The position numbers and the translations under genes are program-made. From JAHWKS01 sp964458385 (GTDB lineage: Bacteria; Planctomycetota; Planctomycetia; Pirellulales; Pirellulaceae), in the NCBI GenBank assembly GCA_964458385.1, contig CAYWIS010000004.1, positions 7,629-71,628 on the forward strand: a stretch of DNA of 64,000 bases, written 5' to 3'. Positions within the stretch are counted from its first letter, which is position 1, and each line of letters starts with the position of its first letter. The notes beneath the pieces are model-generated. The model made no database searches and was not told the origin of the DNA. It saw only the letters and a program-made list of their open reading frames with translations. This document shows positions 52,361-61,328 of this stretch, in pieces.

Positions 52361-53407
52361 ATGAAATCGGAACGTCGTCACGAACTGCAAACCAATACGC
52401 TCGCCGATTGGGTCGGCCATCAGGTCGAAGCGGCCAAGCCTCACCTCGGCCTGTTGGTCACGGTGTTGGTGGCGGCGGTTGCAATCGTTTTCGCGTGGAT
52501 GTACTTCCGGGCCTGGAACACCGCACAAACGGCCGCAGCCTGGACCGACTTCTACAAGGCCGCTGACCAGTCCGAACCAGCAGCCCTGTTGGAAGTCGCC
52601 AAGCGACACGCAGGCGAGCCGGCTAGCCTCTGGGCCGTTTTGTTGGCCTCCGACGTCCATCTGGCCAACGGAGCCGAGAGAGCCTTCTCCGATCGCAAAG
52701 AGGCCGAGAAACTGCTCAAACAGGCAATCCAAGGGTATGAAACCGTTCTCAAGGATGGCCGAGAGCCGCTGTTGCGCCGTCGAGCGTTCTACGGGTTGGG
52801 TGAGGCCAACGAGGCGCTCTTTGCCGTAACCGGCGACACCAAAGCTCTGGAGGCCGCGCGCGAGAATTTCGATAAGGTCGCCCAACAGTGGCCCGACACG
52901 GTGCTCGGCAAATCGGCTGAGAAAAAGTCGGCGAAATTAGCGACCGAGTCGACACGGGAGTTCCTGGTTTGGTTCTCTCAGCAAGAGCCGGCGCCGCCGA
53001 CCTCGCCAAGCACGGAAGAAGAACCGGCCAGCGCGGGCAGCCCCTTCGACCTGACCACGCTTCCCGGCGCCAGCGAATTACTCCTGCCCGACGAAGACGA
53101 AGCAGCCACGACCGAGTTACAGCCGCCACAAACCAACGACGCCGCCGCTTCGGAGGAAACGCCAGAAACGAGCGAAACGCCCAAGACGGACGAAACGCCA
53201 ACTCCGAGTGAACCATCCGAAACGCCCGAGCAACCAGAAGCAGCCAACGCACCAAAGTCGGACGAGTCGCCGGCGCCGAGCGCGGCAACCGAACCCGCCG
53301 ACACACCGGAATCGAACGACACCCCCGAGTCAACGGAAGAATCCGAGTCAACAGAAGCGCCCGCTAGCGAGGAAGAATCCGAGCCAGCCCCCAGCGCTCA
53401 GCAGTAA
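52361..53407 (+). CDS. TPR-type inner-membrane protein with an acidic low-complexity tail
   Basis: A 348-residue protein. A single membrane helix at about 29-47 (HLGLLVTVLVAAVAIVFAWM) leaves about 28 cytoplasmic residues and a periplasmic domain. The arrangement and the sequence (YFRAWNTAQTAAAWTDFYKA, then EVAKRHAGEPASLWAVLLAS) resemble YfgM-type and other single-span TPR proteins; helical repeats extend to about residue 200. The last 130 residues are Glu/Ser/Thr/Pro-rich with little hydrophobic content and are likely disordered. The ATG at 52361 has GGAAG upstream. Expression probably depends on the leader terminator at 52319-52345. The partner is unknown. Confidence 0.82.
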   Translation: MKSERRHELQTNTLADWVGHQVEAAKPHLGLLVTVLVAAVAIVFAWMYFRAWNTAQTAAAWTDFYKAADQSEPAALLEVAKRHAGEPASLWAVLLASDVHLANGAERAFSDRKEAEKLLKQAIQGYETVLKDGREPLLRRRAFYGLGEANEALFAVTGDTKALEAARENFDKVAQQWPDTVLGKSAEKKSAKLATESTREFLVWFSQQEPAPPTSPSTEEEPASAGSPFDLTTLPGASELLLPDEDEAATTELQPPQTNDAAASEETPETSETPKTDETPTPSEPSETPEQPEAANAPKSDESPAPSAATEPADTPESNDTPESTEESESTEAPASEEESEPAPSAQQ

Positions 53408-53493
53408 TTGGTTACGCACGACAATCAGCAACCCATCCCGCACATCGGCGGGATGGATCTATCGCGAAATGTTCGTTTCCGCCTGACCATGCG

Positions 53494-54813
53494 TCAGGCA
53501 TTTTCTTTAGGCGCCGCCCAGTGGTCCGCGCGATACTGGCGTCTTACAAGCTTGGCGGCCTCTTCGTCGCCGACAATCTGTTCCGTCTTGGGGTCAAAGT
53601 GTAGTACACGCCCCACCCGCGCGGCGATATTGGCCAAATGCACGCACGTGGCCGAAAGGTGGCCGGCCGTGATGTCAGCGTTGAGTTGATTCTGCACGCC
53701 GCGAATGCAATCGAAAAAGTTCTGATGGTGGGCGGCCAAATCGGCAGCGCCAGTACGCTCAGCGATCAACTTGTTGCGGGGGCCATACAAGCGCCAGCCG
53801 ACGGTATGGCCGAGGATCAGTAGGCCGTTGGTCCCGTAGAACGCGGCGCCGTTTTCATATCCTTCCTGCACGTAGGGGGACCAGATGCGCTGCTCAAAGA
53901 TGAGCTGCTTCTTACGTCCCACCGGGGCGCCTTCCGCCGGGTACTCAAACACCGCGTATTGCGTGTCGGGAAACTGCTGATCGTCGTCAAAGTAGTATTT
54001 GCCGCCCAGACAAGTCACGGTGGTGGGATGCGTGGTTGCGCCAAGGCCCCAGAGCGCAACGTCAATATCGTGCACGCCGTCGTTGCCGATGTCGCCACAG
54101 CCGAAGTCATACCACCACCGCCAAACGCCATGCAGCAAATTGGGGCGATACTCGACCATGGGCGCGGGGCCAACCCACAGGTCAAAGTCCAAATGCGCCG
54201 GTGGCGAGGTCGCCTGGCTCTTCCCGATAGAACCGCGGCGCTGACTGTTCCAAGCCTTGGCGACCAACACTTCCCCAATTTCGCCTTGATGGATGCGTTG
54301 GATCGCTTCGCGCACGAACTCGGTGCTGCGACTTTGCGTGCCCACCTGGAGCAACTTACCCGAACGTGCAACGGCTTCGGCCATCAGCCGACCTTCGCGA
54401 ATATTGTGACAACACGGTTTCTCAACATAAACATGCTTGCCCGCATCTAACGCCAGAATGGACGCCGGTGCATGCCAGTGATCGGGCGTGGCGATAAACA
54501 CCGCATCCACGGCGCGATCGTCCAATACCTGCCGCATATCCTTCACGGCCTTTGGCGGGCGACCAGCAATGGATTGCGCTAACTGCGCTGCGGTGGTTAA
54601 CCGTTGCTGGTCCACATCGCACACGTAGGCCACCTCCACATCTTTGCGGCCGGCCAGATGACGGAGATGATTGCCCCCCATGCCGCCGACGCCAATCACG
54701 CCTACAACCAGGCGTTCGGTGGCGGACGCCGCCATGAGCGTATGGCTCATACTCAGAGCCACAGCGCCAAAACTCGCTTGCTGAAGAAACGCACGGCGGG
54801 GTTGAGTAGACAT
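53494..54813 (-). CDS. Exported Gfo/Idh/MocA-family oxidoreductase with a Tat signal
   Basis: A 439-residue protein. The N-terminus MSTQPRRAFLQQASFGAVAL carries a twin-arginine signal, so it is folded with its cofactor before export. Then come the Rossmann motif VGVIGVGGMGGNH, the family stretches VDAVFIATPDHWHAPASILAL and AGKHVYVEKPCCHNIREGR (catalytic Lys in EKP), and a C-terminal alpha/beta domain (WRWWYDFGCGDIGNDGVHDIDVALW). The family acts on sugars and inositols using NAD(P); the substrate is unknown. GGAGG precedes the ATG at 54813; the frame extends further upstream to 55011 but without a signal peptide. It is divergent from the methyltransferase gene. Confidence 0.9.
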   Translation of the reverse strand: MSTQPRRAFLQQASFGAVALSMSHTLMAASATERLVVGVIGVGGMGGNHLRHLAGRKDVEVAYVCDVDQQRLTTAAQLAQSIAGRPPKAVKDMRQVLDDRAVDAVFIATPDHWHAPASILALDAGKHVYVEKPCCHNIREGRLMAEAVARSGKLLQVGTQSRSTEFVREAIQRIHQGEIGEVLVAKAWNSQRRGSIGKSQATSPPAHLDFDLWVGPAPMVEYRPNLLHGVWRWWYDFGCGDIGNDGVHDIDVALWGLGATTHPTTVTCLGGKYYFDDDQQFPDTQYAVFEYPAEGAPVGRKKQLIFEQRIWSPYVQEGYENGAAFYGTNGLLILGHTVGWRLYGPRNKLIAERTGAADLAAHHQNFFDCIRGVQNQLNADITAGHLSATCVHLANIAARVGRVLHFDPKTEQIVGDEEAAKLVRRQYRADHWAAPKENA

Positions 54814-55050
54814 GCAACAGCCTCCGGGGGATGTGCAAGGACAGGAGCGACGCATTAGCATGATGCCAGTCGCCAAGGCCACCGGCAAGCATCTTTCCAC
54901 CCGGCTGCGAATTTCTCGGGTAACTTGTGTGGCCGATGAGCTTGCAAGTTTCCGTTGCGGCCGCACCCTCGCGAGAGCCAAGCACCTTGTGGCGTCGGCT
55001 CTCTCGGACATGCGTCTTCGATTCTCACTCCCCTATTCCCCGCTTCCTCC

Positions 55051-56118
55051 ATGTCGCCTTCCAAGCCTCAGTACGACACCACGGCCTTTTTGGATGAATT
55101 TCGCACCGCCCAGCTTTCTCATCTGCTGGTGGCGGCCACCACAGAGTTTGATGTGGGTCAGACACTCTGCGCTGGCCCGCTTCCTTGGAACGAGCTTCGT
55201 GAGCGATTGGGCCTTGCCGAGCGACCGGCCATTGTGCTGCTTACCGGGCTGCGGGCGATGGGATTGATCGACGTAGAAGGTTCGCACGTTCGCCTGACGG
55301 AATATGGCCGCGAGAAGCTCTCGCCCGAGAGCCCGTTTCATCTGCGCGGGTACGTAGGTCTGGGCGCGTTCTCGGGCGATGTACGACAGATGATCGAATG
55401 CCTTCGGCACGACCGTCCGGCGGGCGGGGTTTCCTTTGTCTATCACGACGAGGATCACCCCTCAGCCCTGGATGATCCTGACACTGCGGGCGTGTTAGCA
55501 CGAGCCATGGCCGACCGTGCTCGCAGCATCGCGCCGTACTTGGCCGAAGCGGTGGATCTGTCAGACGCGCACACTCTCGTCGATGTCGGGGGCGGTCACG
55601 GACTGTACAGCTATGCGTTGCTCCAGAAACACCCACAGTTGACGGCCGTGATTATCGATCGAGAACCGGCGCTACGCGTCGCCCGGGAATACGCCGCAGC
55701 GCTGGGAGTGGAAGAGCGCGTGCAATGGCTGACCGGCAATGTGCATAACTTCTCCTTGGAGAAATCCCCTGACGCGGTGCTGATTGCCAACCTGCTGCAC
55801 GATTACAACGCCCCCGACGCCCAGGCCCTTGTGCATCACTTCGCCGCAGCCTTAGCGCCCGGCGGACGCATGCTGGTGCTCGATTCGTTGCTGAATTCCG
55901 TGCCCGAAGGAGCGCCTCCGATTGCCGCGGGGCCGCGAGAAGTGGCGGCGTATTCGGCGCTGTTGTTCTCAATTTGCGAAGGCCGCTGCTACCGCCTGGA
56001 CGAAGTGCAGCGTTGGCTGCGCGCCGCTGGTCTGCGTGTGGACGAAGCTGTGGCGTCCCTTCCGGCGCATGGCAGCGTAGTGACGGGGCGGAAGACCCAA
56101 GACCGCAGCGCAGCATGA
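55051..56118 (+). CDS. SAM-dependent O-methyltransferase (COMT/family-2 type)
   Basis: A 355-residue two-domain methyltransferase. The N-terminal helical/winged-helix part (about 1-130: LLVAATTEFDVGQTLCAGPL, RPAIVLLTGLRAMGLIDV) is the dimerisation domain of family-2 O-methyltransferases. The catalytic domain has the SAM motif LVDVGGGHGLYSYALL near residue 178, DREPALRVAREYA, the stretch DAVLIANLLHDYNAPDAQ and APGGRMLVLDSLL. Substrates of such bacterial enzymes are small hydroxylated aromatics, carotenoids or quinone intermediates. I use the ATG at 55051; the frame opens at 54955 but the extra residues look non-coding. Confidence 0.87.
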   Translation: MSPSKPQYDTTAFLDEFRTAQLSHLLVAATTEFDVGQTLCAGPLPWNELRERLGLAERPAIVLLTGLRAMGLIDVEGSHVRLTEYGREKLSPESPFHLRGYVGLGAFSGDVRQMIECLRHDRPAGGVSFVYHDEDHPSALDDPDTAGVLARAMADRARSIAPYLAEAVDLSDAHTLVDVGGGHGLYSYALLQKHPQLTAVIIDREPALRVAREYAAALGVEERVQWLTGNVHNFSLEKSPDAVLIANLLHDYNAPDAQALVHHFAAALAPGGRMLVLDSLLNSVPEGAPPIAAGPREVAAYSALLFSICEGRCYRLDEVQRWLRAAGLRVDEAVASLPAHGSVVTGRKTQDRSAA

Positions 56119-56177
56119 GCTGCGAAAAGAGATCGGAACGGCGTCTTCCACCATTCACGCACACAAGGGCCTATGAC

Positions 56178-56229
56178 TGTAGCCGCGGCCCGAAAGCCGA
56201 CATACGCCGGCTTTCTAGCCGCGGCTACA
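56178..56229. repeat. Nested palindrome downstream of the O-methyltransferase gene
   Basis: Outer arms TGTAGCCGCGGC at 56178-56189 and its complement at 56218-56229; inside them GAAAGCCG at 56192-56199 and CGGCTTTC at 56208-56215. The hairpin-in-hairpin design is like that at 17765-17836. It sits between convergent genes and could end transcripts on either strand, although no T run follows. Confidence 0.55.
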
Positions 56230-56271
56230 AGCCCGTTTCCTTACCGCTTGTTCAACAGAGTGCAAGCGGCG

Positions 56272-56712
56272 TTACGAACCGGAAAGCTCAATGGTTAATT
56301 CGTTCGCTTTCGCCTCCACGGTTACCGGGTCCGGGAGAGTGACCGGCGGTTGGTAACCGGCGGTCTGATCACCAGCGACAGGAATGTACGTCACGGTGTA
56401 TTGCCCCGGCGCAACTCCGGGTTTGCGTTCGCCGCGAGTGTCGGTCGTGCGAACGGTCGACAGACTGAAAGTTCCGTCCGGGCCGACTTCACTGTTAATC
56501 AGAAAGTCGGGGTTGTCCGGGACCGGAGTAAACTTTACCACGCCTCCCGAAACCGGCGAACCGCCTTTCGTCACGACGCCCGTCACCGGGTGTAAGTCGG
56601 GAAAACCGGGCTGATTACCGTCGCCGCAACCGGCTGCAAGCAGCGCCACGGCTATTCCAAGCCAAACACGTTGCAACAAAACCACCTTAGATTTCTCCCA
56701 AAGGATTGCCAT
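56272..56712 (-). CDS. Small lipoprotein with a carboxypeptidase-regulatory-like beta domain
   Basis: A 146-residue protein. The signal peptide ends in the lipobox ALLAAGC (lipidated Cys about residue 29). The mature part is a small beta-sandwich: VTGVVTKGGSPVSGGVVKF and DGTFSLSTVRTTDTRG are the typical strands. Planctomycetes encode many such lipoproteins directly after DUF1559 genes, as here. The ATG at 56712 (MAILWEKSKVV) overlaps the 3' end of the DUF1559 gene by 26 bp, showing co-translation. It may decorate the outer membrane or cell surface with its partner. Confidence 0.85.
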   Translation of the reverse strand: MAILWEKSKVVLLQRVWLGIAVALLAAGCGDGNQPGFPDLHPVTGVVTKGGSPVSGGVVKFTPVPDNPDFLINSEVGPDGTFSLSTVRTTDTRGERKPGVAPGQYTVTYIPVAGDQTAGYQPPVTLPDPVTVEAKANELTIELSGS

Positions 56713-57604
56713 CGCGCGGATCAACAATCCGCTGCCAAGTAAGATCCGCCATGGTTCCAGCTAGGAAGCGCACGCTGCCGTCGCCCAGTCCGACCATGAT
56801 GCCGCCAGGATGAATTCCTTGCGGGACTTCGTAGTTGCAGTTGTTGATGTAGTTCGGACGCACTTGAAATTTTGGTGCGGGCGGATAGTTCGTAAGTCCC
56901 GTGCCGTTTCTTCCGGACCCCAAATTAAAGCCTGGTCGCCATGTGCCGTTGGCGTCAGCCCAGAGGCTACCAAGAGCAGTGGCAATGTTGCCAGTATTTC
57001 CGCAGGTCCCATAAATCTCGGCAAAGAACACACAATTGGACGTGCCATCCGTCACTGACGCCAGCGACTTTTTGCCTAATGGATAGGTTCTGCCGTTGGG
57101 TGGATCGCCAAAGACGTAATTGTTTCCGCCGTAGTTGGTAATTGCCCAACTATTCGCTCCGCCGTTAGTGGTCAGGCATTTCCCACCGCCGTTGGATACA
57201 TCTGAAGGGCAAATAAAGGTATTGAGGACTTGTCCAAACTGACCGCCGGCGTACGCCGTCGGGGTGAGCAAGTCGTAGATGTTCTTCGCTTCGATATACG
57301 GAAGCAGGAAGTGGAACAAAGTGTAGTTGTGCTGCCCAAAGGCCGAGTTGGCCGGCGTCAAGCAGCCGGCGTTAGTCCCGTCGGCGCAGGGGGCCGACAT
57401 CGGAGGCAGAGTCGTGTAGGTGTCATGCAAATTATGAACGGCCAATACGACTTGTTTCTGGTTATTAGTGCATTGTGACCGGCGCGCGGCTTCGCGGGCC
57501 GCTTGAACCGCGGGCAATAGTAGGGCCACCAGGATGCCGATGATGGCGATTACCACCAACAACTCGACCAAGGTGAACCCGCCCCTTCGAACTCGTGTCA
57601 ACAT
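56687..57604 (-). CDS. DUF1559 pseudopilin-like protein (H-x9-DG type)
   Basis: A 305-residue prepilin-type protein. It begins with the leader RVRRG and the helix FTLVELLVVIAIIGILVALL (Glu at +5), followed by PAVQAAREAARRSQC, as in the family. The DUF1559 head (about 50-300) contains the TSNCVFFAE motif and the signature HPGGIMVGLGDGSVRFL near the end, which gives the name H-x9-DG. The planctomycete-expanded family is thought to form surface fibre or pilin-like structures processed by a prepilin peptidase. The ATG at 57604 has GGGAG eight bases upstream; a GTG at 57613 is also possible. Two direct repeats lie in its leader. Confidence 0.92.
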   Translation of the reverse strand: MLTRVRRGGFTLVELLVVIAIIGILVALLLPAVQAAREAARRSQCTNNQKQVVLAVHNLHDTYTTLPPMSAPCADGTNAGCLTPANSAFGQHNYTLFHFLLPYIEAKNIYDLLTPTAYAGGQFGQVLNTFICPSDVSNGGGKCLTTNGGANSWAITNYGGNNYVFGDPPNGRTYPLGKKSLASVTDGTSNCVFFAEIYGTCGNTGNIATALGSLWADANGTWRPGFNLGSGRNGTGLTNYPPAPKFQVRPNYINNCNYEVPQGIHPGGIMVGLGDGSVRFLAGTMADLTWQRIVDPRDGNPLGEI

Positions 57605-58352
57605 GGCGGACACTCCCTAAACGAAAAATGATGTGCGAACGCAATATGCGAACGCCATGAAAAAAGAGCAATGAAGGAAAGATTATCCCGCGCCTATTTT
57701 TTCTGCAAGCAATTTGCCTTCCCTTATAATCGAACTGCAGCACCCCCCACTTATTGCTAACCACGAACACACAAGATGCAGCAGGCGGCGTTGCATGCAC
57801 CTACGTCCGCTTCCCCCCTCCGCCCGATACTATTCACCTACCCTCCCCAGGCCTCTTCGTACTCACACAATCACCTTAGCAAAGGCTATTTGTGCAGCCG
57901 ATCCAATGCACATGAACCAAACGCCGGGCCGTGCTTTCATCAATCGTCCAGCTTGGATGGTCGCTCGCCCCACGTTATGGCAGTTCCCCAAGACTGTTGA
58001 TCGTCTCGCCTTGGCGCACAACGAGAGAAAACCATCGCCTACGTTGCCCAAACGCATGATCCGCCTCAGCGGAACATTACGTCTTCTTCACCTTGGATGA
58101 CCGTTAGCAATACAAGGCCGATGTGTACACGCAAACGGTAAGCGGCAACGCGTCTCCTGGCCCCCAGCCAAGCAAGCAAAGGCAGCGACCTGACGCGCCA
58201 CGTGCAGCGAGTTAACCGCCTGACGCCCGACTCACAACGTCCCCGCTTCTTGCATTTTTGTGCCGGCCACGAAGAAAGCTGACTTGCACAGGGGGAAGGG
58301 TTTTGGGACGTTGGGGGCTTCTGAAGATGTGTGTTCTTCCTGGGCGTGCGTT
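57605..58352. other. Divergent region between the DUF1559 and BASS genes (748 bp)
   Basis: No convincing coding region. It contains the direct repeats at 57634-57655 and otherwise featureless sequence. A 128-codon plus-strand frame (57714-58100) has no ribosome binding site and an odd Pro/Arg/His-rich composition; it is not called. Low GC stretches at 57660-57740 may hold the minus-strand promoter. Confidence 0.5.
57634..57655 (-). promoter_or_regulatory. Tandem 9-bp direct repeats in the DUF1559 gene leader
   Basis: TGCGAACGC at 57634-57642 and again at 57647-57655, 13 bases apart start to start. They lie 30 bp upstream of the DUF1559 start. They could bind a regulator; no partner is known. 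A TTGCTT / GATAAT pair about 40-70 bp further upstream on the minus strand has a 19-base spacer and is a weak promoter candidate. Confidence 0.35.
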
Positions 58353-59375
58353 ATGCTTCAACGGCTGATCTTGGTGTGGCTGGTGCTTTCTTCGCTGGTG
58401 GCCTTTGTCTGGCCGGCGCTGGTTGCAGCTACAGGAGTCGCCGCGGCGCCTGATCCGTTTGCGTTGAGCAAGCCGTACCTGCCGCATTTGATTGCGGTCG
58501 CGATGTTCGCCATCGGATGGATGCTCCCCCGCGACGAAGTGCGGCAAGTGGCGCGGCGCTGGCCGGCGGTTCTGGGCGGAACCACCTTGCAGTACGTTAC
58601 CATGCCTACGTTGGCCTGGATCGCCGTGCGAACACTGGGGCTTACGGGGCCACAGTTGATTGGCGTGACGCTAGTCGGCTGCGTGCCAGGCGCGATGGCT
58701 TCGAATGTGGTAACACTCTTGGCTCGGGGCAACGCAAGCTATTCGGTCAGCCTGACAACACTTTCCACCATGCTCTCGCCCTTGGCGGTCCCCATGGCGC
58801 TGTGGCTGACATTAGGAAACGCCAAGGGCATTGAACTCGATTTCTGGTCCGTCAGTTGGAACTTATGCCTGACCGTGGTCTTCCCCGTAGCAGCCGGCCA
58901 CATGCTGGGGCGGGCTCTCCCGCAATGGGAACAGCCGGCCCATCGCATTGGTTCGACGGTGGCGAATGTGGTCATCTTGTGGGTGATTGCTACCGTGGTC
59001 GGGCTGAACCGCGACAAGCTGGTTCACTTGAACATGTCGCTCTTCCTCGCCCTGTTCTTTGTCAACCTGGCTGGCTACGCTGCGGGCTACGCGGGCGGAT
59101 TCGCAATGCGGCTGCCTGATTCGATGCGGCGGGCGTTGACGCTGGAAATCGGTATGCAAAACGCCGGGCTCGGCGCGACGCTCGCGACTCAACTTTTCCC
59201 CGACCAACCCAGCGCGGCCATCGCTCCGGCGCTGTACACGTTTGGCTGCATGTTGACGGGCGTCATTCTCGCACGACTCTGGTCGACGCGAGCGCCAGTC
59301 AGCGACACGTTGCCCACGCACGTTGGACCTGCGACGGCGACGCTAGCGACCTCGGTGAATCACTCGGAAGCGTAA
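58353..59375 (+). CDS. BASS-family (bile acid:sodium symporter-like) transporter
   Basis: A 340-residue membrane protein with about ten helices in two inverted five-helix repeats, the BASS fold. Motifs VGCVPGAMASNVVTLLARGNASYSVSLTT (the crossover near residues 110-135) and LTLEIGMQNAGLGATLATQLF (near 255-275) contain the residues that form the sodium sites. The solute is unknown; bacterial members carry organic anions such as pantoate or 2-keto acids. The ATG at 58353 starts with a proper first helix (MLQRLILVWLVLSSLVAFVW); the frame opens upstream at 58260, but those 31 residues are not hydrophobic. It is probably monocistronic. Confidence 0.87.
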   Translation: MLQRLILVWLVLSSLVAFVWPALVAATGVAAAPDPFALSKPYLPHLIAVAMFAIGWMLPRDEVRQVARRWPAVLGGTTLQYVTMPTLAWIAVRTLGLTGPQLIGVTLVGCVPGAMASNVVTLLARGNASYSVSLTTLSTMLSPLAVPMALWLTLGNAKGIELDFWSVSWNLCLTVVFPVAAGHMLGRALPQWEQPAHRIGSTVANVVILWVIATVVGLNRDKLVHLNMSLFLALFFVNLAGYAAGYAGGFAMRLPDSMRRALTLEIGMQNAGLGATLATQLFPDQPSAAIAPALYTFGCMLTGVILARLWSTRAPVSDTLPTHVGPATATLATSVNHSEA

Positions 59376-59456
59376 CCGCAGCAGGAAGCTCGCCAGTCGT
59401 TTCCACCGATCCGCATCAACCTTGGCAACCGGGCGTCCCCTGCGCAGACTAGAGTC

Positions 59457-61040
59457 ATGGAGATCATTGCGCACCGTCTTCGACCTTCGCCGTTCTCGCG
59501 ATTCCTCAGAGTGTTCCGAAACGCGGCGAGGCGCCTTCTCGTGCTGCTGTTGGCTTTGCAGGTGACGGCGTGCGGAAGTTCCCGCGATCAGGCCGCCGAC
59601 GTCCCGCAGCCCTCATCGACGCAGGCGCCCTCGCCGAATGAAACGCCGGCTGCCCAGCCGGCAAGCCCGTCGACTGCTCGCCCGGCCACTCCTCCATCGC
59701 CGCCCGCCGAAGCGCCCCAACGAGAATGGCGCAGCTCGTTGGCGGATTTATTGGAACAAGCAGAACAGGAAAACCAGGATCAACCCGGTGCGCCGTTTAG
59801 CGCTATGGCGTTCCCCCAGATCGACGATGCACAGGCGGCCGTCGCGGGGATTCGCAAGTTGCAGGGAAAACACCTGACGCTCTACACCGACCTCCCCTCG
59901 CAACCGGCGGTAGATGAATTGCCGCAGGTGTTCGACTTGGCCGTGCCTCAGTGGTGCGCCTACTTCGGAGTTGACCCGACGCGGGCGGCCGACTGGCGGA
60001 TGTGGGCCTACGTGATTGACCGCAAGGAGTCGTTTCAGGGCATAGGGCTACTGCCCGACGACCTGCCTCCATTCCTGCACGGGTTCCATCGGGGGTATGA
60101 GTTGTGGGTATACGAGCAGCCTAGCGATTATTATCGCCGCCACCTGCTGCTACACGAAGGAACGCACGCCTTTATGGCGTTGCTGGCCGGCGGTGTCGGC
60201 CCACCTTGGTACGCCGAAGGCATGGCGGAACTGTTAGGCACGCACCGTTGGCGCGATGGGCGGCTCACACTCAACTACTTTCCGCCCCACAAGGAAGAAA
60301 CGCCCATGTGGGGACGCATCAAAATTGTGCAGGATGAATTCGCCGCTCAACGTGGGCTAACGCTTACCCACGTCTTTGCGTTGGGACCGCGAGCCCATCT
60401 TAACCTTGAGCCGTACGGCTGGTCGTGGGCGGCGGCGGCGTTTCTCGACGGTCACCCTCGTACGCAGCAGGTGTTTCGAGCGCTGCGACAGCAGTTGCGC
60501 GTCGACGAGCCCGAGTTCTCCGGTCAGCTGCGGCAGGCGTTAGGCGACGCCTGGCCGCTCACGGTTGAGGAATGGCAACTCTTTGTCGCAAACATCGACT
60601 ATGGTTACGACTTGCAGCGGGAAGCCGTGGAATACCGTCCTGGCGCCTTGCCGCCGGCCGGCGGCCAAACGGTAACCATCCGCGCAGACCGGGGATGGCA
60701 GTCCTCGGGCGTAATGGTTGAAGCAGGCAAGTCGTACTATGTGACCGCCAGCGGACGCTACAGCGTGGCCCAATTGCCGCGGCCCTGGGACTGCGAACCG
60801 AACGGGATTACACTTCGTTACCACAAGGGCCGGCCCCTGGGGATGCTCCTGGGCGCGGTGCGGCCTGAGAACTTTGGCGAAGGGCAGATCTCTGCCCTAC
60901 TCCAACCCGGCCCAATCGGTACGAGCCGCACGATTCGCGCCCCGTCAACGGGAGTCCTCTACCTCCGCATCAACGACTCTCCCGCTGAATTGGCCGATAA
61001 CGCCGGCACGCTGCAAGTCCGCATCGAGCCAGCCGGATGA
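59457..61040 (+). CDS. Metallopeptidase-like lipoprotein with a LecA-like C-terminal domain
   Basis: A 527-residue protein. The signal peptide with lipobox VTAC (Cys at residue 39) precedes a Pro/Ser/Ala linker (about 45-95). The catalytic-type domain (about 105-390) has the zinc signature HEGTHAF near residue 233 and a second-Glu motif YAEGMAELLG about 20 residues on, the gluzincin arrangement. The C-terminal region (about 405-525) has GWQSSGVMVEAGKSYYVTASG, then GITLRYHKGRPLG, resembling the LecA/PA-IL galactose-binding fold. This suggests a surface-bound protease that docks on glycans, but neither substrate nor sugar is shown. It is preceded by a sodium symporter-like gene and followed by glyA, apparently unrelated. 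Confidence 0.78.
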   Translation: MEIIAHRLRPSPFSRFLRVFRNAARRLLVLLLALQVTACGSSRDQAADVPQPSSTQAPSPNETPAAQPASPSTARPATPPSPPAEAPQREWRSSLADLLEQAEQENQDQPGAPFSAMAFPQIDDAQAAVAGIRKLQGKHLTLYTDLPSQPAVDELPQVFDLAVPQWCAYFGVDPTRAADWRMWAYVIDRKESFQGIGLLPDDLPPFLHGFHRGYELWVYEQPSDYYRRHLLLHEGTHAFMALLAGGVGPPWYAEGMAELLGTHRWRDGRLTLNYFPPHKEETPMWGRIKIVQDEFAAQRGLTLTHVFALGPRAHLNLEPYGWSWAAAAFLDGHPRTQQVFRALRQQLRVDEPEFSGQLRQALGDAWPLTVEEWQLFVANIDYGYDLQREAVEYRPGALPPAGGQTVTIRADRGWQSSGVMVEAGKSYYVTASGRYSVAQLPRPWDCEPNGITLRYHKGRPLGMLLGAVRPENFGEGQISALLQPGPIGTSRTIRAPSTGVLYLRINDSPAELADNAGTLQVRIEPAG

Positions 61041-61328
61041 TGACCCGCGTCCCAGGGCGAGAAGTTTGAATCAGGGAAATCGCAGGCGAAGAGAATCCGC
61101 ACAGCGCAAAGTAAATAGGAAGCGGCAAAGCTTGCGGTGGGGCGCTGCGGCTTCTCGGGGATCGGCATATCGCTTCGGAAGTCCATCGCACGCCATTCGA
61201 CAGCTCTTTGCAACTAGGAGCGACCGCCCCGCATTGACGAAATTCACCCTCGGCCCGACAATCGGCCGTGTGGGAGAACATTCACTCTTGGATCTCCGTT
61301 TTCTACTCTCCACTCTCTGCTTTCCCCC

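Noticed and set aside
57714..58100. A 128-codon plus-strand frame in the DUF1559/BASS gap.
   Set aside because: No start signal and no plausible protein composition; treated as intergenic.
61041..61328. A glycine or other riboswitch upstream of glyA.
   Set aside because: No paired glycine-aptamer motifs or other known riboswitch cores were recognised in the leader.
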